Virus record (IMG/VR): IMGVR_UViG_3300017963_000818
Coordinates: 1-21,503 of that record
Length of the DNA stretch: 21,503 bases
Origin: a virus
Direction: 5' to 3' (one strand)
A program made the position numbers and the translations under genes. The notes under the pieces were generated by a model, which did not search any database, was not told where the DNA came from, and saw nothing but the letters and a program-made list of their open reading frames with translations. Of this stretch, positions 15,415-21,503 are shown one piece after another. Each line of letters opens with the position of its first letter. The first letter of the stretch is position 1.

Positions 15415-17382
15415 ATGCCTAAAGATCTTAGTCTCTTTAGAGATTATTTTAAGGTTGTAAAGCCTACAGATAAAGAAATCACAGAATGGAAAGACTCTTT
15501 AATTGAAACTTCTAGCGATGATCTTTCTTCGCAAGGTCGGGTTCGGCAAGGATTAGAAGTTACTTTTGAAGCTACACACTCTGCTTTGTTTAATGACAAT
15601 TTGCGTTTTTATCTTCCGTCTCGAATGGAAGATGGCGCTAAAACTTTTATACAACGCAATAAACCAGCAAAAATATTAAAACATCACGACTCAAGTGCTG
15701 ATCCTGTTGGTGTTATCATAGGTGCAGAATATATATCTACCATTCCTGAGGGTTTAGCTAACAACAAAGATGTTCTTACTTTGCTTGATAGTTCTAATTC
15801 TATCAATGACCAAATCAAAGCATCTAGAAAACTATTAAAATCTGGTATACCTTTTGAGGATAACTGGAGAGGACTCGGTTATATTAAACTTAAAGGTATT
15901 ATATATGACAAAGAAACAATAGAACAGATCCAAGACGGAAGATTTGACGCAGTGTCTACTTCTTTTAGGTCTCCTGGCGAAGCCTATTGTTCTGAATGTC
16001 GTCAAAATCTTGCGAAAGAAGGATTTTGTGATCACTCTCCTGGCGGCAAATATACTGACGGAGAAGAAGATGACAATGGAGTAATTTGTGGCATCATTCC
16101 AGGTGTCCATAATTATGACGAAGTAAGTCTTGTTGTTTTTGATGGCGATCCACTCACTCAGATTGCTATTGGACACCAAGACTCAAACAAAGAATTTAAA
16201 ATTTCAATGGACAATTGGAATAAAACCTCTGAAGAACGACCAAGTAATATTGCTTATTCTTTTAGAGACTTTAAGGAGGAAGAAAATATGGCAGATCCTA
16301 AAGTAGAAAAACCTGCCAATCAGGAAATTGATTCAGATCTTATATGTGATGAGATGCAAGTTGAGCTTAAAGCAATGCTTGATGAAGAGCTTATTACCTC
16401 GGAAGAGTGGGAAGCGGCAGATGCAAAATTGAGTACAGAACAGCGTAAAAAACTGTCTAAATCAACTTTTTGTGGTCCTGATCGTTCTTTTCCGGTTCCT
16501 GATTGTGCACATGTTACTGCGGCACGTCGTTTAATTGGTCGTTACGAAGGACCTGGTAATAAAGACGAAATTCTTGCTTGTGTTGATCGCAAGGCTAAAG
16601 CTCTTGGTTGCGACAGTAAAAAAGAAGATAAAGCTGTTGTAGAAGACCCACAAGAAGATAAGTTTGAATTACCTACATGTGAACTGGTTGGTAAATTGAA
16701 TGACGACGAAACTAAAGAGTTGTTTAACATGGCAGAAGCAGAAATGATTTCAAGAAACTTGAAATTAGATAGACCTTGTGGTAAATGCGCTGCACATGAA
16801 GACGAAGCTAAAAAGAACAAACAAGCTTTAGATGACTCTATTAAACAAAATGAAGAACTTAATAATCAACTAAATGTATTGCGTGAAGAACTTAGATTTC
16901 AAATTGCTGATTACATGGCACAAGTTGACAAATATGTAGAACTTGGAGCATCTTTGACTGCCGCCCAAAAAGATCATTTGGCGTTAGTTGGAGTACTTAA
17001 TGGTAAGTTTGAAAGTGTTGAAATTGCTAATGATTCTTTGAAAGATGCTAATATTGAAGAACAGAAACCTGTTATTATGGCAGATTTTAAAATCGAAGAT
17101 GTTATGTCTAAAATGAATGATGGCATGCCAAACACTCCAGACCCGAGCGAAACAGTAGATGACCCTACCGATAATAATGATATCGATAATAAGCAACTTG
17201 CTGATGGTCTGTCTCAATCTGCTATCTCGGCTATTGAAAATATTCGTGATTTTATCAATGACGATAAAATACTAAACGCAAAAAGACTTTATGGTAAAAT
17301 GGTAGGGCTAAAAGTTATTGATCCAAAAATCGTACCATTTGATAGTCTTTCAGCAAAAAAAGAAGATAAAACTGCTGAATAG
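15415..17382 (+). CDS. Prohead protease fused to scaffold, with Cys-rich insertions
   Basis: A 655-residue protein with a strong AGGAGGA ribosome site at 15398-15404. The N-terminal part (about 40-265) resembles prohead proteases: an early strand VTFEATHS, a candidate catalytic His (H90/H91 in KILKHHD, followed by DPVGVI), and candidate Ser S181 or S183 (AVSTSFR). A small Cys/His cluster follows (CSEC at 192-195, C205, H207), which may bind zinc. After about residue 290 comes a scaffold-like half. It contains a motif with C353, C364, H366, C389 and C399 (CGPDRSFPVPDCAHV ... RKAKALGC), similar to the DUF6582-type pattern, CGKC at 455-458, and a helical coiled-coil region. Processing probably frees the capsid for maturation. 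Exact catalytic residues are uncertain. Confidence 0.72.
   Translation: MPKDLSLFRDYFKVVKPTDKEITEWKDSLIETSSDDLSSQGRVRQGLEVTFEATHSALFNDNLRFYLPSRMEDGAKTFIQRNKPAKILKHHDSSADPVGVIIGAEYISTIPEGLANNKDVLTLLDSSNSINDQIKASRKLLKSGIPFEDNWRGLGYIKLKGIIYDKETIEQIQDGRFDAVSTSFRSPGEAYCSECRQNLAKEGFCDHSPGGKYTDGEEDDNGVICGIIPGVHNYDEVSLVVFDGDPLTQIAIGHQDSNKEFKISMDNWNKTSEERPSNIAYSFRDFKEEENMADPKVEKPANQEIDSDLICDEMQVELKAMLDEELITSEEWEAADAKLSTEQRKKLSKSTFCGPDRSFPVPDCAHVTAARRLIGRYEGPGNKDEILACVDRKAKALGCDSKKEDKAVVEDPQEDKFELPTCELVGKLNDDETKELFNMAEAEMISRNLKLDRPCGKCAAHEDEAKKNKQALDDSIKQNEELNNQLNVLREELRFQIADYMAQVDKYVELGASLTAAQKDHLALVGVLNGKFESVEIANDSLKDANIEEQKPVIMADFKIEDVMSKMNDGMPNTPDPSETVDDPTDNNDIDNKQLADGLSQSAISAIENIRDFINDDKILNAKRLYGKMVGLKVIDPKIVPFDSLSAKKEDKTAE
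16273..16290 (+). promoter_or_regulatory. Internal ribosome site and ATG for nested scaffold
   Basis: Inside the protease gene lies AAGGAGG (16273-16279) followed, eight bases later, by an ATG (16288-16290) in the same reading frame. The spacing and strength match the best ribosome sites in this window. The codons here encode Lys-Glu-Glu, so the site costs little in protein terms. It sits exactly at the junction between protease and scaffold halves. Confidence 0.7.
16288..17382 (+). CDS. Nested scaffold protein (internal in-frame start), putative
   Basis: Translation from the internal ATG would give a 364-residue product starting MADPKVEKP and identical to the C-terminal part of the protease-scaffold chain. 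It holds the Cys-rich motif (C353, C364, C389, C399 of the full protein), the CGKC pair, a coiled-coil-like stretch (NKQALDDSIKQNEELNNQLN) and an acidic C terminus. Scaffold proteins guide capsid assembly and are later removed. The arrangement is like phage lambda C and Nu3, where a scaffold is made from a start inside the protease gene. It would give more scaffold than protease, as assembly needs. Expression is inferred from the ribosome site only. Confidence 0.6.
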   Translation: MADPKVEKPANQEIDSDLICDEMQVELKAMLDEELITSEEWEAADAKLSTEQRKKLSKSTFCGPDRSFPVPDCAHVTAARRLIGRYEGPGNKDEILACVDRKAKALGCDSKKEDKAVVEDPQEDKFELPTCELVGKLNDDETKELFNMAEAEMISRNLKLDRPCGKCAAHEDEAKKNKQALDDSIKQNEELNNQLNVLREELRFQIADYMAQVDKYVELGASLTAAQKDHLALVGVLNGKFESVEIANDSLKDANIEEQKPVIMADFKIEDVMSKMNDGMPNTPDPSETVDDPTDNNDIDNKQLADGLSQSAISAIENIRDFINDDKILNAKRLYGKMVGLKVIDPKIVPFDSLSAKKEDKTAE

Positions 17383-17402
17383 ATTAAGGGAGGTAAATAA
17401 AT

Positions 17403-18824
17403 ATGACAATTCCTAGAGGATATGTTAGTAATCACAAATTTTGGGATCGTATGGGACGAATCACTCCTAATTTCGAGTGGTCTGAATCTCATCGTCCGCA
17501 CTTTGAGAGCACGCCTGCATCGTGGCTGCCAACTGTTCGTTACGAGCAAGAATATGAAACTTATTACGTGGTTTCTTCGGGTAAGGTTGTTGCAGAAGAC
17601 CGCGAAGGTAAGTTAGTTCCTGCTGGTCTGCGAAAAGCTTGGAATATCGCTTCTGGCGCTACTGCTCTTACTTATACTACTACAGATGCCAGCGAAGGCG
17701 TAATTGATCTTGTTACTGGTACAACCGTTGTTGCTGCTGGTGTATCTTATACAAGGGCAGAACTTACAGCTGGTCTTCGTGAACGTGGTTTGATTCGCCA
17801 TACTGAGCACGCCATGGATTTTATTTCCAGGCCGATTGGTTTCGCGTCTTACAATTATTACAAAGCTGCTGGAACAGATCATTACAATCCGGCAAATCTC
17901 ATTGAACACAACTTTCGCCCGCAAGCTCTTTGCGCCGTTACTTGTGACTATGTAGGTACTTTCCCAGTGCTTCCGGCTCTGGCAACTACCGAAACAATGG
18001 CCAATGATAATACTGCTGGAGCTAATGGTGCGCTTGAAGATTTCTTCGACGGAACTACTACTCCTCGTGTTGCTGGTTGGTTTAATTCTACTCAGATTGC
18101 AGAAGTAACCCGTTATTCTGGTGTTACTGCTGGCGACAGTGTTGTAGGTTATATGTTTGTGAATTACCCAGTAGCTCACATTACTGAAGATAGCCCGATC
18201 ACTTCGTCTCTCGGCGGATTGACCCGCGAAGTTGATTCTATTAGTAGCCTTAGTGCTGCTGGTGACTTCTTCATGGATTATGAAGTTGGAATGCTTTTCG
18301 TGTATGAAGATGGTGGAGACGCTATTCCTAGTCCGTTTACGGTACTTGGAACGATCACCTATTACCATTACATGGCAGAAGGTAGCGCTACTAACACTCT
18401 TAGTACGTATGCTTGTGCTACTGGTAATCTCGACTATGGTGACTTTGTTACGTTTGATGATCACAGTAACCTTATTAAGGCTGAACTTAATTTGGCTGGT
18501 GGAGACGGATACGACGCTTCTGGAGATCCATGGGCTGCCGATCCGGAGTATGACACTCAAACTGATAATAGCATTATCTCTAATCAGATTGAGCAAATTG
18601 TTGACAACCACGTCTTTGGCGTAGTTGGTCAGGTCATTGGAACTTTCACCTTTGGAGAAGGTCGTTGGTCCAAAGATTATTTAGATAGAGTTCATACTAG
18701 TTATATGGGCCAGACTGCTGCTAACTTGCAGACTCCTGGTACTGCTACTGGTGGACGAACCGATCAGTTGACGTATGCTAACGCTGCAGAGCGAATGATC
18801 ATCGTTAACCTGATCTTACGATAA
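17403..18824 (+). CDS. Head protein of unknown type, adjacent to major capsid
   Basis: A 473-residue protein with a strong AAGGGAGGT site at 17386-17394. It is acidic, Thr/Ser/Gly/Asp-rich and looks beta-structured. Visible segments include YYVVSSGKVVAEDREGKLVP in the N-terminal third and GVVGQVIGTFTFGEGRWSKD near the C terminus, a layout I have seen in phage head-associated proteins but cannot name. Its position between protease-scaffold and major capsid, and its codon use (more CTG, CGT and C-ending codons than upstream genes), suggest a highly expressed capsid component, such as a decoration protein or second head protein. It has no membrane segment or signal peptide. Confidence 0.65.
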   Translation: MTIPRGYVSNHKFWDRMGRITPNFEWSESHRPHFESTPASWLPTVRYEQEYETYYVVSSGKVVAEDREGKLVPAGLRKAWNIASGATALTYTTTDASEGVIDLVTGTTVVAAGVSYTRAELTAGLRERGLIRHTEHAMDFISRPIGFASYNYYKAAGTDHYNPANLIEHNFRPQALCAVTCDYVGTFPVLPALATTETMANDNTAGANGALEDFFDGTTTPRVAGWFNSTQIAEVTRYSGVTAGDSVVGYMFVNYPVAHITEDSPITSSLGGLTREVDSISSLSAAGDFFMDYEVGMLFVYEDGGDAIPSPFTVLGTITYYHYMAEGSATNTLSTYACATGNLDYGDFVTFDDHSNLIKAELNLAGGDGYDASGDPWAADPEYDTQTDNSIISNQIEQIVDNHVFGVVGQVIGTFTFGEGRWSKDYLDRVHTSYMGQTAANLQTPGTATGGRTDQLTYANAAERMIIVNLILR

Positions 18825-18846
18825 AAAGTCGAAGGAGGATAATATA

Positions 18847-20100
18847 ATGAATACTAAGAACAAAACAACCTTCGGCGACAGTTATGAACTATTCCGAGAC
18901 ACTTGGATGAATAACGGCTTTAATTCGGCTTCTCAAAAACAATTGACTTATGATGATGCAATTGCTACACCTAATGCAGCTGCTTGGATGCCAAAAGTTG
19001 TTGAAGATATTATGCGCGAACCTGTAGAGCCTATGATGATCATCCCCGCTCTCTTGGATAGGGTACAGTACTCTGCTGCTGCTAGAATTACTTTCCCGAC
19101 AATTGGTTCATTGGTCGCCTATGACCTTGGTGAAAACCAAACCTACCCAGAACAGCAACTGCAGATTGCACCTGGAACCGTGACGATTAACGTAGCAAAG
19201 ACTGGTCTTGCTTTTAAAATTACTGAAGAGATGCAACGCTACTCTCAGTTTGACGTTATCAATATGCACATCCGGGCCGCAAGAACGGCGCTTGCTCGTA
19301 AAAAAGAACAAAAAGGTATGCAGTTTATTACTGCCATGGGTGTTACCCTTTTTGATAATATTACCCCAACATCTTCTGTGTATGGTACATGCACTGGTCG
19401 CTCCCTCTCTGGTGCCGGAAACGGTTCTTGTCGGATGGAAGACCTTTTGAAGGCGTATGCTCATATTATGATGCAGGGTTTTATTCCTAACACTCTTATG
19501 ATGCACCCCTTAACCTGGTCTATGTGGATGGCTGATCCTCTGCTTCAGACTATCGTTAAAAACACTGGCAACGGTCAATGGTTCCAGAGGCATAATATGC
19601 CTAAGTCTGGTAACCCATGGTCTGCTTCTTCGCAGAATGGCCAAGGTCTGCCAAGTGGATATGGACAGTTTACTCCTAGTGGAAATGCTGCAACTGAGAC
19701 TCCTACTTCTGTTTCTGAACTTGATCAGAATCTGAATTCTGCCGCAGTTATTCCGGATTACTTTCCGCACCCGCTGAACGTTCTCGTTACTCCTTTTGCT
19801 CCGTTTAACGTTAACAATAACACTGCTGATATTATGATCTTTGATTCTAATAACCTCGGTGCGCTTGTTGTTGACCACGACGTAGTGATGGACAAATGGG
19901 AAGATATGTCTACTGATAGTAGCAAGATGAAGCTCAAAGAGCGTTATGGTTTTGCTATTTATGAAGACGGTCTTGGCATTGGTGTTCTTCGTAATGTGCC
20001 TGTTAAAGCTAATGAAATTGCTATGCCACTTACTGCAACTATTTCTTCTAGCGGAAGTATCAGCGAGCTTGATACTACTACGGCAATCTCTGGTCTGTAA
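18847..20100 (+). CDS. Major capsid protein, HK97 fold
   Basis: A 417-residue protein with a strong AAGGAGG ribosome site at 18832-18838, eight bases from the ATG. Order and content fit an HK97-type capsid subunit: an N-terminal arm (to about 60), an E-loop-like region (ARITFPTIGSLVAYDLGENQ, then TYPEQQLQIAPGTVTINVAK), a long spine-like helix (FDVINMHIRAARTALARKKE), then a peripheral domain with an insertion rich in Gly, Ser and Pro (PWSASSQNGQGLPSGYGQF) and a C-terminal strand region (ADIMIFDSNNLGALVVDHDV). It follows the protease-scaffold genes as usual and is directly followed by a strong terminator. Codon use is less A/T-ending than most of the window, as expected of the most abundant virion protein. 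There is no covalent crosslink evidence either way. Confidence 0.85.
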   Translation: MNTKNKTTFGDSYELFRDTWMNNGFNSASQKQLTYDDAIATPNAAAWMPKVVEDIMREPVEPMMIIPALLDRVQYSAAARITFPTIGSLVAYDLGENQTYPEQQLQIAPGTVTINVAKTGLAFKITEEMQRYSQFDVINMHIRAARTALARKKEQKGMQFITAMGVTLFDNITPTSSVYGTCTGRSLSGAGNGSCRMEDLLKAYAHIMMQGFIPNTLMMHPLTWSMWMADPLLQTIVKNTGNGQWFQRHNMPKSGNPWSASSQNGQGLPSGYGQFTPSGNAATETPTSVSELDQNLNSAAVIPDYFPHPLNVLVTPFAPFNVNNNTADIMIFDSNNLGALVVDHDVVMDKWEDMSTDSSKMKLKERYGFAIYEDGLGIGVLRNVPVKANEIAMPLTATISSSGSISELDTTTAISGL

Positions 20101-20133
20101 ATCGTAGCGTCTTTTAAGGCGTAATGTTTCATA

Positions 20134-20169
20134 GGGAGAAGGAGCAGTCGGTCTCCTTCTCCCTTTTTT
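20134..20169 (+). terminator. Strong intrinsic terminator after the capsid gene
   Basis: A perfect 11-base-pair stem (20134-20144 with 20153-20163, GGGAGAAGGAG paired to CTCCTTCTCCC) with an 8-base loop, followed by six T residues (20164-20169). This is a textbook rho-independent terminator. It lies 33 bases after the capsid stop and closes the protease/head transcription unit, or trims message from genes downstream. The rest of 20101-20190 holds only the ribosome site of the next gene (AAGGAG, 20177-20182). Confidence 0.93.
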
Positions 20170-20190
20170 CTTTAACAAGGAGAAAACAAA

Positions 20191-20730
20191 ATGAAACTGT
20201 TTAAAGTCAAATTAGGAGACAGTCCTTTTTGGTTTTTAAATAATATTATAAATTTAACTATGAATGATACTGTTAGTGGTCTTTTAGATATTGAGTCTTT
20301 GTCTTTCGAAGAAATTGAAACCATTAACAAATCTGCGAGTAGAATAGAAATTAAAATATTTGATTCTGAAAACAATAGAGTTAAAAATCTAAATGAACTT
20401 GGATATTTTAATGGTAACTTTTCTGTAAATACAGAAGATGTAAAAGAAGATGAATCTAGTCTTATGCCAGAAGTGTTTTCTGTTACTATTGACAATGATG
20501 AAGATGAAGAAGATGAGCTAGAAGAAGATAATACTCCTAGCGAATCTGATATAGAAAATGCTAAAATATTCTTAAGTAAAAATGGTAATACCATAAAGAA
20601 AACCATTAAACAAATGAAGGCAAGTAATGAACAATTAGTTTTTTTACATGCATGTTTAATGATAGAAGAAGAAAAACTAAATAGATCTGGTGTTATACAA
20701 ACTATACAAAATAAAATTGCGGAGTTTTAA
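20191..20730 (+). CDS. Hypothetical protein with acidic linker
   Basis: A 179-residue protein, ribosome site AAGGAG at 20177-20182. The first half looks like a small beta-rich domain (FKVKLGDSPFWFLNN, RIEIKIFDSENNRVKNLNEL). A run of Asp and Glu in the middle (DNDEDEEDELEEDN, about residues 101-114) is a flexible linker. The last 60 residues are helical and basic (ENAKIFLSKNGNTIKKTIKQ, MIEEEKLNRSGVIQTIQNKI). I do not recognise the family. It is the first gene after the capsid terminator, a usual place for head-completion or neck genes, so a connector or adaptor role is possible. The next gene starts directly after its stop, in the same frame. Confidence 0.6.
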   Translation: MKLFKVKLGDSPFWFLNNIINLTMNDTVSGLLDIESLSFEEIETINKSASRIEIKIFDSENNRVKNLNELGYFNGNFSVNTEDVKEDESSLMPEVFSVTIDNDEDEEDELEEDNTPSESDIENAKIFLSKNGNTIKKTIKQMKASNEQLVFLHACLMIEEEKLNRSGVIQTIQNKIAEF

Positions 20731-20988
20731 ATGAGCGAAAAAGTAGAAGTAAAAACAAAAGTAGAAATTAAGTTTGAATTTGAAGAAGAAGAAAAAGAAT
20801 TTAAAGCATCACATAAATTGATAAATGAATTTAAAGCATTAGCAAAGCTACAAAAAGCACAAAGTTCCGCTAAGGGTTTAGCTGAGATTCTTGGCAATAA
20901 TGGTTTAGATGTACCAAAACCAACAGCTGAACAATGTGAAATAAACAGACTAGCTGATGAATTTGAATTTGACATCGAAGAGGAGTAG
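20731..20988 (+). CDS. Small acidic helical protein
   Basis: An 85-residue protein whose ATG directly follows the previous TAA; a GGAG lies at 20721-20724. The N terminus is a run of Lys and Glu (VEVKTKVEIKFEFEEEEKEF), the centre helical (HKLINEFKALAKLQKAQ), and the C terminus acidic (ADEFEFDIEEE). Composition alone gives no function. Position just upstream of an Ig-like domain protein and the tight spacing suggest a small structural or assembly protein. Confidence 0.55.
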   Translation: MSEKVEVKTKVEIKFEFEEEEKEFKASHKLINEFKALAKLQKAQSSAKGLAEILGNNGLDVPKPTAEQCEINRLADEFEFDIEEE

Positions 20989-20995
20989 ATTCTAA

Positions 20996-21503
20996 GTGGC
21001 TGCACCGACTGTAGTAAATGTATATCCAGCTAATGGTTCAATAGGTATACCAATTGGTGATAACTTCACCGTAACATTTGACCAGGAGATGGATGAAGAT
21101 TCTATCAATACTGGTACATTTATATTAACCGGTCCTGATCAGGGTGTTTTCTTTGGCGGCGAAATGAATCCGTTTGAAGAACCTGGTCTTAATGCAGACG
21201 ATATATTAGACTCACCATACTTCCCTGGATTTGTACAGTGCAGTATTACCTTTAGCAGAGTAGACGCTTCTGGTGCTACTGTATCTGATTCTGCAGTTGA
21301 TTATACTGGCGATGGAACATTATGGCGTACAGTAGCTACACTTGTTCCTGAAGCCCCACTTGCTCCCAACAAAGAATATCAAGCTTTAGTTGCTGGTGAT
21401 GAAGACACCACTAATGCTTTTGATTCTGGTGTTCGCTCTAGAACTGTATTTGACGCCTTGCCGGTATCTGTATCTGGCACTGGTGTTATTTATCCTGGCG
21501 GCG
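20996..21503 (+). CDS. Bacterial Ig-like (Big_5-type) domain protein, 3' truncated by window edge
   Basis: An open frame from the GTG at 20996, with AAGAGGAG at 20978-20985 as ribosome site, runs to the right edge (about 169 codons, no stop). The start APTVVNVYPANGSIGIPIGD followed by NFTVTFDQEMDEDSINTGTF closely fits the Big_5 (SbsA-like) Ig-fold signature, where a Pro/Asn-Gly turn is followed by a VTF..EM strand and a Thr-rich strand. The end of the domain, KEYQALVAGDEDT, also fits. Such domains occur in phage tail and surface proteins that bind cell-surface sugars or pack in virions. The number of repeats beyond the edge is not visible. Confidence 0.65.
   Translation, partial: MAAPTVVNVYPANGSIGIPIGDNFTVTFDQEMDEDSINTGTFILTGPDQGVFFGGEMNPFEEPGLNADDILDSPYFPGFVQCSITFSRVDASGATVSDSAVDYTGDGTLWRTVATLVPEAPLAPNKEYQALVAGDEDTTNAFDSGVRSRTVFDALPVSVSGTGVIYPGG

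Noticed and set aside
17613-18611. A 332-codon open frame on the minus strand
   Set aside because: It lies fully inside the strongly supported head gene on the + strand, is Ser/Thr/Arg/Ile-rich as expected of a codon shadow, and has no recognisable motif. The same applies to the minus-strand frames at 4352-5071, 6027-6695 and 19510-20178.
20500-20540. GA-rich tract that gives a Ser run on the minus strand
   Set aside because: It is the Asp/Glu linker of the + strand gene at 20191-20730; the minus-strand Ser run is its shadow.
1-21503. tRNA genes, integrase, insertion sequences, attachment sites
   Set aside because: Gaps between genes are too short for tRNAs other than at 20101-20190, which holds a terminator, and no transposase or recombinase motif or flanking inverted repeats were seen.

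Overview
This window is a block of the late (virion and DNA-packaging) genes of a tailed double-stranded DNA bacteriophage or prophage. The evidence is a complete terminase large subunit, an HK97-type portal fused to a MuF-like tail, a prohead protease with scaffold, an HK97-fold major capsid protein, and glycine-zipper proteins that look like ejected virion components. All genes lie on the + strand, with gaps of a few bases or overlaps of the TAATG type. The DNA is AT-rich. Many starts have strong AGGAGG-like ribosome sites, which fits a Bacillota-like host but does not prove it. I see no tRNA, integrase, IS element or CRISPR array. No stretch over 300 bases lacks a gene; the longest gap is 90 bases (20101-20190) and holds a terminator.

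Layout: (1) 1-1427, a partial gene end, a small Cys-rich protein, a PHP-type metal-dependent phosphoesterase and an unknown protein. (2) 1427-2814, a short terminase-like ATPase with no nuclease domain and an altered Walker B, then a Cys-containing protein that is a candidate terminase small subunit. (3) 2814-8047, a 1289-residue multidomain protein (His-rich N terminus, ATP-grasp-like domain flanked by two copies of a GLRHGGMAE repeat, possible metallopeptidase-like region, complete protein-kinase motif set, exact 10-residue repeats, basic tail), followed by two Gly/Ala-rich membrane-active-looking proteins. These may be carried in the virion and delivered to the host. (4) 8055-9989, full terminase large subunit. 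(5) 9999-13230, four proteins of unknown function, probably structural. (6) 13223-17382, portal-MuF fusion, then protease-scaffold with a likely nested internal start for free scaffold. (7) 17403-20100, two head proteins with visibly different, less A/T-ending codon use, closed by a strong intrinsic terminator. (8) 20191 to the end, two small acidic proteins and the start of a bacterial Ig-like (Big_5-type) protein.

Together the genes make a procapsid (portal, scaffold-protease, capsid), fill it (terminase) and probably load it with proteins for ejection. The most unusual parts are the ATP-grasp/kinase fusion, the second degenerate terminase ATPase, and the nested scaffold start. All functional calls were made by reading motifs by eye; no database search or structure prediction was run.
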